Shown here one piece after another: positions 12,241 through 24,357 of a DNA stretch of 64,000 bases. Under the pieces are notes generated by a model. The model did no database searches. It was not told the origin of the DNA and saw only the letters and a list, made by a program, of their open reading frames with translations. The DNA is from Brachypterus glaber (Eukaryota; Arthropoda; Insecta; Coleoptera; Kateretidae): NCBI GenBank assembly GCA_958510825.1, contig OY294047.1:38827229-38891228 (forward strand), in the 5' to 3' direction. The position numbers were made by a program, and so were the translations under genes. Each line of letters begins with the position of its first letter. Position 1 is the stretch's first letter.

Positions 12241-13082
12241 AATTAATTTGGTTTATACCTAGGATGTTTTGGTAATAAAATAAGCATTTATATTGCTTAT
12301 CAATAAAAATAAATCAACTAAAAGTAAGCTTCACAAATTAAAAACACATTTTGCAAAAATATAACATTTATTAAGATGTCAGTAACTGTCAGTTTCTTGT
12401 TTCCATAGTAACCAAGTGATAATTGTACATGTGCAAAATTATCAGATTCATTTTGATTTGATTGGTCAAGAAACTAAAAATGCAAGGTTTTGATTGGCCT
12501 ATATATTGTTTGTGAAATAGTCTATATTATTTTTTCATCTATGATATATTTTGTATTTTGTTACTCCAGTACGCTATTTTTTGGAAAAAATATTCTACTG
12601 TTTGAAAAACAGTTTTCCATACAACTATAGATGTATACAATCCAGATTTATTTTGAACAAATATTTTATATCCCTCGACCTATATATTTTCATAAAAAAT
12701 ATAAAAATGTCAAAAATGCAATATCTTATAAAACATTTCATCTTATCCCTATAGATATTCGCGATTAAAACTCGACCGTTGTCCACACAATAATTTGAAA
12801 GATTTATGGTCAAATCCATGGATTTCCAACCCTCCCATCGATCTATAAATATTTTATCTTGCTATAACTATATCGTTATCAAACAATCCATCGAATTGCC
12901 ATTAATATTTCTTCGTAAATCTTCGAATTTTTAGGCTTTGATAAACAACAGGTCCCGCGAATAGCTTAAGTTGCTTTGAAAATTAAAGTATACCCCTGAT
13001 TTGTTATGCTTTTATAAATAAAAATACACTGCCCAGTAAAAGAGCTTTCCCATTTTTCACCGCGCGTAAAATAGATTTTGTT
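12241..13082. other. Unassigned A+T-rich stretch
   Basis: No gene or repeat is supported. Two overlapping ~65-codon frames on opposite strands (about 12550-12820) are low-complexity and not credible. Confidence 0.4.
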
Positions 13083-13760
13083 ATGATCAGATTCCCTTTC
13101 AACAACCTCAAAAACCCCAATATACCAATTTTCACGAAAACTACCCTTTACCCCTCAGGGGGTGGATTTAGAATATTTTTATTATCAGATTCCCTTTCAA
13201 CAACCTCAAAAACCCCAATATACCAATTTTCACGAAAACTACCCCTTACCCCTCACGGGGTGGATTTAGAATTTTTTTATTATCAGATTCACTCAGAAAT
13301 CTCAAAAACCCCAATATACCAGTTTTCACAAAAACTACCCCCCACCCCTCAGGGGGTGAAATTAGTAAAAAGTTATTATTAGATTTAAATTCGTCAACCC
13401 CAAAAGCCCCTATACCAATACCAATTTTAAGAAAAATATTGAAAATATTTCAAAATATTTACCCCCTCATTCCCTTTGGGGTGGAGTTAAAAAAAAAATA
13501 TTATCAGATTCAATTTCAGCATCCTCAAAAACCCCTATATAGCAATTTTCAAATTTTTCTAAAAAAATGTATTTTTGCCCATTTGCCCCCCTTGCCGCAC
13601 CCCAATGTTCATCAAAAACAATCCCGAGCGAGAACTTTTGTTAAAATACATATATGCCAAATTTCAAGTCTCTAACTTAAAGCGTTCTTAAGTTATCGTG
13701 CCCACAAGATTTCCCGGACAGACCGATCGACCGACCGACCGACCAATTGACGGAGCGACA
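13083..13760 (+). repeat. ~98-bp minisatellite (five degenerate units) followed by a (CCGA)n tract
   Basis: Units begin at about 13089, 13187, 13285, 13381 and 13506, each with ATCAGATTC, an AAAAACCCC(A)ATATACCA block, AAACTACCC and a C-rich CCCCTCAGGGGGTGGA palindromic core. The first intervals are 98, 98 and 96 bp, the last ~125. It ends in CTTAAAGCGTTCTTAAGTTATCGTGCCCAC and then CCGACCGACCGACC. Because the unit lacks stops in one frame, repeated peptides arise by chance. The same structure lies reversed at 41530-42010. Confidence 0.8.
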
Positions 13761-14289
13761 ATTTATATTTTTTGCTTAAAATTGATTTATATCGACATAA
13801 AACGTCATAAAACGCAAAAATACCCAAAAAAAAATTGAAAATTTTTGCACGAATACAAGGCTTTCCGAAATTTTTAAAATTTTCAAAATGGGAAGGCAAT
13901 TATATCTATTATAAAATTATAATAATATAATATTCACAGTGGATGGATTAAAACTTTTTAAAACGCAAAAGAAAATATTGCTGCTAACAAAAAAATACTA
14001 AAGGCCTATTTCATAAAAAAAAATTAAGTCAAGATGAAAAAAATTTGAAAATTCTTTATTCATAAAAAATATATATATTTTTAATTTTCTCTTTTTGCAA
14101 ATGTGAAGTTGTTAAAAAACAAAAGAAAAATAAAAAAACAAACAAATACTTTAATTTTTATCAAATAAAAAAATAAAAAAAAATCAAAAAGAAAAATAAA
14201 AAAAAAATAAAAAAAATCAAAAAATTTTTTTTTTCAAAAAACGAAGAAAAAAAATTGAAAATTAGAGTTTTATCAATTTTTTAAAAACC
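13761..14289. other. Low-complexity A-rich stretch
   Basis: Dominated by A runs and AAAAATAAAAA patterns, especially 14040-14250. No feature supported. Confidence 0.5.
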
Positions 14290-14460
14290 TTAACCTCCAT
14301 AACTTTTTTGTTTTTGGGGGGATTACTATCAAAAGGGATTTTCCCCTCATAGACCTTGATTTTTCCTGAAAATTTCAAGGCGGTCGGATTATTCGTTCTT
14401 GATTTATCGTTTCCACAAAAAAAAACATGACATCGGACGGACAGACAGACGGACATTTTC
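14290..14460. repeat. Probable decayed dispersed repeat ending in (GGAC/GACA)n
   Basis: A TTCTTGATTTATCGTTTCCACA stretch followed by CGGACGGACAGACAGACGGACA parallels the layout of the 9.97-, 13.6- and 41.5-kb repeats (GATAACTTAAG-like stretch beside a tetranucleotide run). Sequence identity is low, so the relationship is tentative. Confidence 0.35.
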
Positions 14461-15601
14461 AGTTTCTTATTTTTTCATGAAACATATACAGGTGTATTAA
14501 TATTATACGGTAGTTTCGAATTTCTATGAATAAATAAAAATATCTTCGAAAAAAAATAACTTTTCACTTTCAAAAGCGATGAGTGTAATAAAAATGATCC
14601 AAAATGATATTAAGTCTTTAAAGGTTAAGTCTGTGCTCTGGAAAAGCCGGATGTCGATCCAGAAAGACCCAGGAGACAGGGAATAAATTGGAATAAACGT
14701 GCGATTTGGGTGACCGACACGATGCATCGCAATGGCTGACGGGATTACCAAAATGGTACTTGTGATTGTGTTTATTGGTTTATTATTACTTTATGATAGT
14801 ATGTTGTGTTTGTTTTGATTTTTATTAACAGTATGCTGTAAATCTGTTTGTTTTATTTTTCATACAACTTATTATCCATTTTCAAATATATATCGAACAT
14901 AGTAAACCTAGGAATTTAAAATTTATACACGAGCCGATAGGCGAGTGGCCTAAATGCCCGAATGATTAATAGATATTATACGCGAGTAGAATACTATACT
15001 TTATCCACGACCGTTTTGGGTTTTAAACTGTTTAGTTTTATAGACCCGTGATTAATAGGCCTTATTAATCACTGCCGTGGATATTTTTTTTTTAAGCATG
15101 ATTGTTATACATCCCATAAGATTAGCAAGCCTATAAAAGCAATACCCAACTGCAAATGTCAAACTTTCAGTTATTTTATAAAAATTAAATAATACAAAAA
15201 AATATTTTTTGTCGCAAATAACAGCAAACACAACATTTTTTTTTATCGAAATTAATTAACATGGAGATACTGTTTTCTATTAGTGTCAATAAATTTAGAG
15301 GTAGCCCCCTAGTTTCATAAACTAAAAATGCTAAATAGGAGACGAAAAAGCATCGAATTTTAAATTTTGCTGGAGTTCGCGACGTTTATTTTAAGCGCAC
15401 AGTGGATACTATACTCTTTTAAACTACAGAATTCAATATTGCAAATCTCAATTCCTAAAACTAAAAAATATATTTTAATTTTAAGTGTCAAGAGCTCTCA
15501 AACATAACTACCAATAGAATATCGAGTTTAAATAGTGTTTTATTAATTACGAAATATGGAAATAAAAAAATTATATTATTTGCATACGGGTTTTAATAGT
15601 G
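14461..15601. other. Unassigned stretch
   Basis: No gene assigned. A G+C-richer patch at 14625-14745 has open frames of ~37 codons on plus and ~75 on minus, but no product or splice pattern is recognised. GATTAATAGGCC and GGCCTTATTAATC form a short palindrome near 15050-15075. Confidence 0.4.
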
Positions 15602-16244
15602 TTTTTCTTCAAGCGTACTAAAATGTTCATATTTTATAACTGAACACACTAGTTAGAAGTGATTTATTTTTTTTACAGTAAAAAAATGAGTTCATTGTAA
15701 GCCGTAAAAAAAATAGTTAGAAAAACCACCACTGGCGGCAGCACTCTTGGACTTTGATGACAGCCATACGTCAACCTTGTTTGTTTATTATGTAAACAGG
15801 TGGTTGACTCGAGATTCTCAAAAACCTTGTGTGAAATTGATTAAAAATGATTGAAGAAGAATATTTGGTTTATACACCTACAAATCTCTCCGAAATTGCA
15901 AATGCTACATCAGACAAGCTAACATCGAAATCGCGAAAAGTGTACGATTTAGTCTACAAAAAAAATTAAAATGAGTTAAGGAAGGTTTAAATGTATTTCA
16001 AAAGGGTTTTATTGGCCTATTTTAATAAAAAAACATACTTTATTACTGAATAAATTAAATGCAAAAATTAATATTTAAAAAAAATATATAGGATGCTTGA
16101 AGAAATAATAGTATGTTTCACTCAGAGGAAAAGTACTTTTTTTACTCGTCTGTAGTTTCCGGACTCCGCTTCGCGTGGTCCGTAAATTCTACAGACTAGT
16201 AAAAAAAGCTTTACTTTTCCTTTTAGTAAAACAATATACTATTT
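15602..16244 (+). mobile_element. Dispersed repeat, copy A, carrying a tyrosine-recombinase-like N-terminal fragment and a terminal hairpin
   Basis: Copy A and copy B (21605-22197) align from TTTTTCTTCAAG to AACAATATACTATTTT with indels. The right ~140 bp (16107-16244) is a near-palindrome: AATAGTATGTTT, GGAAAAGTACTTTTTTTACTC and GTCTGTAG pair with their complements at the end. Left of this lies a promoter-like region and a short open frame (15847-15969). It looks non-autonomous. The superfamily is uncertain, since no clear TIR or target duplication could be assigned. Confidence 0.6.
15847..15969 (+). pseudogene. 40-codon N-terminal fragment resembling Crypton-type tyrosine recombinases
   Basis: ATG at 15847, TAA at 15967-15969. 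The end of the peptide (KLTSKSRKVYDLVYKKN) has the S/K-S-R-x-x-Y-x-x-x-Y-x-x-F/N look of the SAM-like N-terminal helix of insect Crypton/phage-integrase-like proteins, which usually continues into F-x-x-W. Here it stops. The assignment comes from memory of the family pattern, not a search. Copy B retains 36 codons and has lost the VYDLVY part by deletion, so neither copy codes a recombinase. The full-length source gene would be elsewhere. Confidence 0.4.
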
Positions 16245-16431
16245 TGCTAAGCAGGAGGGTAACTAGTGAAATATATAAAAATAAATTTGTTAAATAATTC
16301 TAACCAAACCTTTATTGAACTTTATTTAACATGGGTTTCACAATTAAGGCTAATTTTGCTTTAAAGCAGAACCAGAACCTATTGTAAAAATTAAAAAAAT
16401 CGTAGCAGCTTTCCGTTCCTTTCTACATTAT
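16245..16431. other. Short spacer
   Basis: Nothing supported between the repeat end and the SINE. Confidence 0.4.
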
Positions 16432-16707
16432 GGGAGGGTTTGTGTAGTGGACTACCGCGTCGTACTTGACGAGCTTACTACCCAAATAGCGTGAGTTCGA
16501 TTCTCACCGGCGCCAACTTGCCTTTTTCAGTTAATTAATAATTGAAATTTGGCGAAGGCGTAAGTGAAGCGGACACTCCCTATAATTTGGTTTGAAAGTC
16601 AATTAAAGCCTGTGGTTCCCTCTACTACTAGCCCACACAAGTCCTGGACTTAAGGGATGCTTAATTAAGTAGAATAGTACGAGGTTAAACAAAAATGTAA
16701 TGTAATG
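16432..16707 (+). mobile_element. tRNA-derived SINE, full-length copy
   Basis: The 5' ~80 bp looks like a tRNA: GGGAGGG start, A-box-like GTGTAGTGGACTACC, and a perfect B-box GTTCGATTC at 16495-16503, closing near CCGGCGCC. A shared body follows (CTTTTTCAGTTAATTAATAA, GGCGAAGGCGTAAGTGAAG, CTACTACTAGCCCACACAAG, CTTAATTAAGTAGAATAGTA). It ends in an (AATGT)n tail. Known: such heads serve as internal RNA polymerase III promoters, and the SINE depends on a partner LINE. Three minus-strand copies are at 17229, 49739 and 58295. Confidence 0.85.
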
Positions 16708-17228
16708 TGACATTGTAGGAAGGAAGGGAAAGCTATTGTAGGAATCATATCATCTTGAACATGAAAAGCCTGTTTTCCACTATGCTGTATGGAAAAACAA
16801 CTTGCAACCAAACAGTTCCATTACAAGTGCATTTAATTTATCCTGCTTTTATTGTTTCTTAAGGACAATTAAAGTTTTCGTATAGAGCACCCGGATCGGA
16901 TTAAACCGCCTAGATAACATTATTTATTTGTTCAGTTCTTCTTAAAACGAACGTTCGAATGCTTTATTTTCTTAATTTAGTAGAAAGAGATTTCGAAAAT
17001 TAACTGTTTGTTTAGACGAGGGATTTATAAGTATAATATTTATTCGGTAGATAGGTTTATTATCGTCAGTTTGTTCCATATTAGATAGAAGAAAACACAG
17101 TTTAAAAGAGTTATATGACAATTTTGCTTTTAAACAATTCTGTAACTCGTGTGGTTTTTGTTGTTGGTAATTTCATAATTTTTAATCCGAAAATTAAACT
17201 TTTTAAATTGAAAATGAAAGTTTTTATT
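16708..17228. other. Spacer between SINE copies
   Basis: No gene supported. The A+T-rich sequence has no clear repeat. Confidence 0.4.
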
Positions 17229-17393
17229 TTACATTACATTACATGTTTGTTTAACCTCGTACTATTCTACTTAATTAAGCATCCCCTAAGTCCAAGACTT
17301 GTGTGGGCTAGTAGTAGAGGGAACCACAGGCCTTTACTGACTTTCGAACCAGTTTTTATAGAGAGTGTCCACTTCACTTACACCTTTGCTAAC
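17229..17393 (-). mobile_element. SINE copy lacking the tRNA-like head
   Basis: On the minus strand it covers the body from near GGCGAAGG-like sequence to the (AATGT)n tail (plus-strand ACATTACATTACATG at 17231). The tRNA head is absent, so this is a 5'-truncated, non-transcribable copy. Confidence 0.8.
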
Positions 17394-17711
17394 CAAAAAC
17401 AGCACCTATGACTAATTTAATTTTTTATAAGGAATTAATACACCCAAGCACACCTACCCTGAACAAAACATTAGACCAAAAAGTTTCTCAAAAATATGTT
17501 GATGGAATTTCTAAGATGAAAATAATCAGTAAAAACCCAGCTGATCATTTTATCAAGAGAATGGTAAAAGTTCTTCAGGGGAAAGGTACTCTATCAATTG
17601 CAACGCCGACTATTTTACTTTTCGTTCTAGTATTAGACATCAAACTTTATATATATATATATTATACAAAACTTTTCGCAAAAAAAAATGAACCGACTTC
17701 TATCGAAACGT
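17394..17711. other. Stretch with an unrecognised 118-codon frame
   Basis: An open frame from 17408 to 17764 (plus) has a plausible mixed composition for its first ~70 residues (KVSQKYVDGISKMKII, NPADHFIKRMVKVLQ), then runs into a (TA)n stretch and a MITE. I do not recognise it. It could be a decayed exon or transposon fragment, or chance. Confidence 0.25.
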
Positions 17712-17830
17712 ACAAGTATTACGTAACGCAAAATTTGGCCATTTTTGACCCCCCCTCCATGTAACGCGGCATAATATTTTCGAGACCCCTCCACCCCCCA
17801 ATTTGTTACGTAATATTTTTTTTACAAAAA
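17712..17830. mobile_element. MITE of the TACGTAAC family, diverged copy
   Basis: AAGTATTACGTAACGCAAAA at the left and TTGTTACGTAATATT at the right are inverted. The interior has CCCCCCCTCC and CCCCTCCACCCCCC, as in the copy at 5129-5285. Confidence 0.6.
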
Positions 17831-17866
17831 CTAAAAAAATTGAAAGGAAATTTTGCTTCATGGTTT

Positions 17867-17941
17867 AAACCGGTTTTTAACCGGTTATTGCTTCCGTGTT
17901 TTAACCCAAAACCGGTCTGATAAAATTTTCGAAACCGGTTA
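17867..17941. repeat. Cluster of four AACCGG-type palindromes
   Basis: AAACCGGTTT (17867), TAACCGGTTA (17878), AAACCGGTCT (17909) and AAACCGGTTA (17932) fall within 75 bp. AACCGGTT matches the Grainyhead/CP2 consensus, so a binding cluster is possible. A simple decayed repeat is equally likely. Confidence 0.4.
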
Positions 17942-18807
17942 ACCGAAAACTGGTTATTGGCTATGGTTTTCCATCTCTAGTTTTTGTTTAGAGGATTCAG
18001 TGAACTGTTAACCACGCCGTGTGCAATGAAATTTGCAAGGAATCCGTCTCTTTAGGCCTAGATCATTGTTAAAAACGTAATCCAATAAACACTTTAAAAT
18101 TTTATAATTTTTTAAGTGTTACGTAACATTTTTAGTGTAAGGCTGCGTAACGTTTTCAAGACCTTTTTATTTTTTACTTTTTAGAGAAGTAGGTTCATTT
18201 TTTTTGCGAAATGTTTTTAATTTTTACTTTTTAGAGACAAAGAACTTGTAGATTGGTAACGTCATATGAGCTAAATTATATTTGTCCTTCCATCTCGGCA
18301 AGCTCCTGACGTCACAAAGCACTGTTAGTGAGTTGTGACGTCGTTATCTTAAAGATAAATTTCTTAAAAATAAAAGTAATATTTTTATTTCAGCGCCCAA
18401 AAGTCCAACCAACCTTATTTTAAACGAAATACTAAAGAAAATCTTTGTTAAACTTTAGGCGTAAGTAATAATCAAATAATGCCTTATGGTAATATCAGAA
18501 ATTTTATCATTTTCTCTTGGTATTTTAATATTACAGGTCCAGAGAATCAAGTTTAGCGGCATTTAAACAAATTTTAGTCTTCCGTAATATTTGAGCGACC
18601 CCTTAATCAAGTTATCCGGCTTACCAAAGTTATCCGATATTTCTCTAAAAATTTGGTTGGTATTAGAACCAAGTTATGCCGTTTTTAAGTGAAATTGCCT
18701 TAAAATGATTAGATTTATCTTAATTATCCAGCTTACCCGGAATTATCCGAGCGTCTAATTGAAACGGGACCACCTCATGAATGCCCTCTTTAAGTTGCAA
18801 GAAGTTT

Positions 18808-18897
18808 TATCAAATTCTGTTTATTCGTTCCAAACATAAAAAAAAAACAGTCACACGTCGAATTGATAACCTCCTTCTTTTTGGAAGTCGGTTAAAA
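18808..18897 (+). repeat. 3'-tail fragment of a retroelement (shared with 61138-61243)
   Basis: TATCAAATTC, ATTCGTTC, then GTCACAC, TCGAATTGAT, ACCTCC and TTTTTGGAAGTCGGTTAA recur in the same order at 61138-61243. This conserved tail resembles 3' ends of LINE/SINE families that are common in arthropods. The parent element is not present here. Confidence 0.5.
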
Positions 18898-21604
18898 AAG
18901 TGGTGATATTTTTGTAATACTTTTTGCGTAGGTTCTAAACTATTATCTTCATTATATTTCAAAACAAAAATCAAAAGCTTTTGTTTTATTTTCTATAAAT
19001 TGACGTATATTAAAAAAGTTGTGTAAATAAAAACGAAAATATTTCTTTAAGTAAAGATGGAACTAAATCTAACTTAGAGAGTATTAACTGAGGAGTTACT
19101 TCTTTATTTAGATATAAAATTTTATTTTTTTCGAGATTGTTTCTATGATCTAATATAATATATTAGACATCATCATTTTATAGCACAAGTTAAATCGTTA
19201 TTTCCTTGTTTTATATAAAGTAGTGTCATAATTTGTTAAAAAAGCACATCAGATAACGGTGTCATCTTTGTAGATAAAGAAGCCATCGTGTAACAACCGT
19301 GTGAAAATATTAATATTTCTGTCCATATGGCAATAACAATAAATCATAAAAACCATCTTGAAATGTGGTTTTATGGTATAGTCTGAAAAATTATAATTTG
19401 CTACTGTCATTTTTTTTTCTCGTTAAGTGAATCCGGAACACATTTTTGTACTCATAGCAGAAAAGGGTCTTTTTCGTTTGTAACAGTTTAGAAATTTTAG
19501 GCGATTTTTTAAATCAGTGTCAAACTTTGGTCTTTTCAAATGGTCGTTTTATATTATACAGGGTGTAACATATCCAATGTACACCTCACTTAACTTCTGT
19601 ATTTGTAAAGATAAAATTTTGAAATTAGGTATCTATAATGAACTCAAGAAACCTCAACTTTTGACATATAAAACAACATTTTGCTACTTCAGGTTTTACC
19701 GGAAGTGCTGAAAACTTTCACATTTTAAGTGCGATATCTAAATGCCTTACATTTTTGGAATCTGTACACTTTTCTGAAAACACTGATACCACATAAGTGA
19801 CATTTTAAATGTCAAAATTTATTTTAATTTTGTTTTAATTTATTTAGGTGTAACAGCGATTTTTTTTAAATTTCCTTTCTAATATTAGGGTTCCTCAATA
19901 TTTTCTTTATGTTTAATATAAACTATTTTAAATAAAATACCTTCACTCTAAAAAAATGTGGTAAAATTTCCATACATGTAATGGAAGTAATTAACCTACC
20001 TGTATGGTAATTTTTCATCTTAATCTAGTCCAAACCAAATTAAGTCTAGTTTTTGATGCATAAAAGTTTTACCAAACTGACATGATTTGTGCAAATTATG
20101 GACAAATTTCAAAACATTTATATGGTATTTTCTCATTATTTTTACAGTATTCTTTTAAATAACTTAATAACGAGACACAGGGTTTTTTCTGGCAGAAGCA
20201 ATTTATTCTTGGCCTACTTTTTTTTAGACATTCTTTTTTGTTTCAAATTATTGAACATTTAAGGACAATCCAGTTTTTGTTATGATTTAGTGTGATATTT
20301 ATGGTGTAAAAAATAACACAATAAAACATGAAATAAATATGTAAATTAAGAACACATTTTGCGAAAATTATGTATTTAGGTCAACCTTTTGAAAATGTGT
20401 TATTTAAAGACTAATAAAAATTTTACAATTATTCTTAAAACCTAGTCTTAAATTTTGCAAGGAGATATATTAAAGTACGTATTGCACTTAGGGGGAAGGG
20501 GCTGGTACTTAGCGTTACAATGCTTTATGAGGAAGAGCGGGAGTGAAAATTGTAACGGTTTATTTTTTCACCCAATTTTTTTAGGGGAGTTTTGGCTGCT
20601 AGCAGAAATGGTGTCAAAATTTTTAAAATTTTATGTTTTGTAGTTATTTGATGGCTAAAAAGAGAAATATTCTCGGATGTGAAAAATATCAGTACTAACG
20701 AAATTAGGCAAAGCGCTGAAATTTTACTCATATACATGTGGTATGAGGTATACCTTTCTTATTCTTGGGCAGATTTAATTGAAATTTGGGTAAATTTGTT
20801 CCTAATATAAAAATAAAAAATTACTGGAATTATATTTTTGTTAATTTTTCAGATATAGTGCTAGTTTTTAGTATGGATTAACTATACTCTTTTTCAATCT
20901 TTATTACTTCCTATTCCAACTACTATATTCTAAAAGTCTAAAATGGAAAATTGCTCACAAGTAACAAATGATGTAGGGTTCAAAAATTTAGGCAAATTAA
21001 AAAAGATTCTAGTGACAGAGTGGAATTAGGATCTCTCGAGAGCTGCCTCAAACCAGTCCTGGGACGTATAATTTGATAATTATAAATAAAATTGAATTAA
21101 CTTTGTACTTACAGTTACAGCTTTAACTCCATTTCATATTATTTTCACACAAATTCAAAACTTAATTAAATGTTTTCACGTATAACTAACTAAAAACCAC
21201 CACGGATTAATTAAAAGTCCATTCGACACGTCAAAATTACTCATCGCTATTTGGGAAAGATTAAAGGGCCTAATTTATGTCACGATTACCAAATTAAAAT
21301 ATAATTTACTAGTGCTTAATTATGCGTGGGATAATGGCTATTGTAAAACTAAAGGAAATTTGACTTACGAGTACATTTTTTACCCCACTTGAATTCTATA
21401 GAAGGATATCGCCAGGGGCGTAGAATCTGTGCCGTAATGGCTTACCTGAAAAGAAAAAAGAAAATTAATTAATGTTTTAATTTATCAAATCAAATCAAAT
21501 CATTTAAAAAAGTAACAGAACTTAAATTAAAGTTAAATATTTTTAGGGAAGAATAAAGTTTTTTTAATTGGAAACAGTGGGATTTTCTCAAAAAAAAAAC
21601 ATTA
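18898..21604. other. Unassigned A+T-rich stretch
   Basis: No supported gene or RNA. Short frames near 19517 and 20455-20737 have no recognisable content. Confidence 0.4.
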
Positions 21605-22197
21605 TTTTTCTTCAAGAGTACTAAAATGTTCATATTTTATAACTGAACACACTAGTTAGAAGTTATCTATTTATTTACAGTAAAAAAAATAGTTTTTTGT
21701 TGTACGCCGTAAAAAAAAGTTAGTTAGCAAAACCACCACTGGCAGCAGCATTCTTTGACTTTTATGACAGCCATACTTCAAACTTGTTTGTTTATTATGT
21801 AAACAGGTGGTTGACTCGAGATTCTGTGCAAAAACCGTGTGTGAAATTAATTAAAAATGATTGAAGAAGAATATATGGTTTATAAACCTACAAATCTCTC
21901 CGAAATTGCAAATGCTACATCAGACAAGTTACCATCGAAATCGCGAAAAAAAATTAAAATAAGCTAAGGAATGTTTAAGTTTATTTCAAAAGGGTTTTAT
22001 TGACCTATTTTAATAAAAAAAAACGTACTTTAATACTGAATAAATTACATTCAAAAATTAATATTTAAAAAAATATATATAGGAAGCTTGAAGAAAAAAT
22101 AGTATGTTTTACTGAGAGGAAAAGTGCTTTTTTTACTCTTTTACATACTAGTAAAAAAAAGCTTTAATTTTCCTCTTAGTAAAACAATATACTATTT
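21605..22197 (+). mobile_element. Dispersed repeat, copy B (pair of 15602-16244)
   Basis: Aligns with copy A over nearly its full length, with small deletions. The residual recombinase-like frame starts at 21857 and stops at 21965-21967 after KLPSKSRKKIKIS. The terminal hairpin near 22103-22195 is shorter than in copy A. The flanks differ from copy A, so the two are separate insertions. Confidence 0.6.
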
Positions 22198-22280
22198 TAT
22201 TTTTCGGTCTGTAGTGTAAGAATTTTCTGAATATAATAACCAGTTTTTGTTTTGTTCTATGAGCAAATCCTAAAATTAAG

Positions 22281-22710
22281 ATACACGGAAAGAAATTAGT
22301 GGGCTCTGCGCTATACATTATAAGATATTTGGTAACAGTGACAAATTATAGTGATTTAAGCTATAGATTATAAGGCACACAATAACTAATAATGTTAAAA
22401 ATAAATTGGAAACGATTATATATATTACAGATACTATTATATTTATTACAGGCACTATTATAAATTTACAGAAATTTTATTATATTATAAAAATTATTAG
22501 CATGGACAATAATTAAATCTATTTAAGCTATAAATGCCATACTATTTGTTATATTTTATTATTCACTAAACAATTAAAGTATTTCATATAAATTTTTACA
22601 CTGACTGCCATAATTGTAAGAGAAAGCCTTGTATTTATATAATAAGCAATTATAATTTCCTTGGTATGTGTGTTATAGCGCTCCTAGCTATAATTTTTTT
22701 TTCCGTGTAT
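22281..22710. mobile_element. MITE-like element with ATACACGGAAA termini
   Basis: ATACACGGAAA at 22281 and TTTCCGTGTAT ending at 22710 are inverted, and the next ~25 bp (GCTCTGCGCTATA against TATAGCGCTCC) also pair loosely. The interior is A+T-rich, with no coding frame. Superfamily not determined. Confidence 0.5.
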
Positions 22711-24229
22711 TCGTAAGAAAAAAATCTTTGCCAATAACACGAAAGCAAAATATTGTCTGATGCCAGTTTAAAACTGGTTGCACAAAAACTGGCAGTTTTG
22801 ATGCAAGTATATGGGGATGTAATTAAAAAAAAATAAATCAAGGACTTGGTCTACTTTAGAACTGAACCATTCGAATACATTTTCAATAGACTTTCTTTTT
22901 TATTTTCTATCTCCACCACTGCCCATTTAACTATCAAAAAGACTAATAAACCCATAAACAATAAAAATCCCTTACGTGTACATCATACGGAATCACGTGT
23001 GTGTGAAGTAATAAAACAACAGTTTTTCTATTTGCAAATAGAGACAAGAATGTCGTTAACCGGAGCGCGTCGGGTTTATTAAAAGGATATTCCGGGTGAT
23101 AGTTTTAGGCACGAACTTTATTTATTAACAATTACTCATTGGATCGTAAATATTAGAGTTTTTAATCGGGTTAAAAATTAAAATCCTGAAAGCTTCGAGA
23201 TTTTGAACAAAAATTCCAATCTTGAAATCTAATCATGTTTTGAGAGGGCTTTTTGAAGTGGATTTTATAAAGAAGTGATAGTAACTAGCTTTAGTATAGT
23301 TGGTTTTTTGAACTTGTTAGTGCCTATTGGCACTAACTAGTATACTTTGTTATTTGGAGCTTAGTTGACTTTTTTACGCACAAAAATTATGCTCTAAAAT
23401 AAAATAGATGGAAAAAGATTTTTCGTACGACCTAGTGTACACGAAATAAATAAAAATGCATGTTCACTATATATTCTCGTTTGGATATTTTTTTATCGCA
23501 CGAGTACGTAGTGTATATTTAAATGAAATGACAACTACGCACGTTTATTTATCCAAACGATTACACATAGCTTTCATTTTTACAAAAGTCATTTGACGTT
23601 TATAAAATTTTAAAATGTCAAAATTAAACACAGGTAATTCTTTAAAATATACATTTTTAAAGAGTCTAGACTGTAATCGAAAGAAAAATGTTGTTCGCAA
23701 CTCGTTTGCGACAAGTCCTTAGTGCACTCGAATGATTTTTTGACGTCAAAAAAACTTCATTCTCGTGCACTAAAGTAGCTTATTCGTTACGAAAACTACT
23801 ATTTTAAAAAATATTGTTATATTATTTGGTGAATATTTTTTACCCGCCAATATCTTCGCTGAGGTGAAAAAATAGAGTGGGTTTTCACAATTAGTTAGAT
23901 AAAAAAAAAGTTCATATAGGTACCCATGGATTCGAAAATCGGTTTTGAAAGTACTGATAGTAACAGTTTTTAAGTGGCGGTAGTAGCTCCCTTAAAAGCG
24001 TTTTGTGGACATTTGCATATGAGAATTTTTTTTAATAGTTTTCGAAGTAGAATCACCTTACAGTAGTTAATTTTTATTGTTTCACTTTTTAGTTCCTGTT
24101 TTGCATGCTCAGAACGTAAAATTATCTCTTTAACTGCGATTTTCTCGAAAACGGTTGGCCCTACTGAGTTCCATAGGGAGTACCTTTTTATGTATTTTTA
24201 ATAAACGAATGATATTTTATTAGGAAAAT
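22711..24229. other. Unassigned stretch with small palindromes
   Basis: Contains GTTAGTGCCTATTGGCACTAAC near 23318 and a palindromic block at 23716-23776, where TTAGTGCACTCGAATGA and TCATTCTCGTGCACTAA flank TTTTTTGACGTCAAAAAA. Both look like MITE remnants. No gene supported. Confidence 0.45.
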
Positions 24230-24357
24230 GTAATAGTATATTACGCACCGATAGGCGAATCTAGTTTTTAGTTCAAGTACTTTTTTTACAAGGCGTAGCC
24301 AAGTAAAAAAGCACTCGATGTGCACAAACGGTTTGCCTCAAGGTGCATATACTATTT
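24230..24357. mobile_element. Small hairpin MITE
   Basis: AATAGTATATTACGCACC near 24233 is the inverse of GGTGCATATACTATT near 24341-24355. The ~125-bp unit could fold on itself. No coding. Confidence 0.45.

Noticed and set aside
13083..13675. 99- and 78-codon frames with repeated peptides
   Set aside because: By-products of ~98-bp tandem units that happen to lack stops.
16432..16515. tRNA gene
   Set aside because: The tRNA-like head is fused to a body and tail shared with three other copies, so it is a SINE; the cloverleaf is imperfect.
17408..17764. 118-codon protein gene
   Set aside because: No recognised domain; the second half is (TA)n and MITE sequence. Left as an unexplained frame only.
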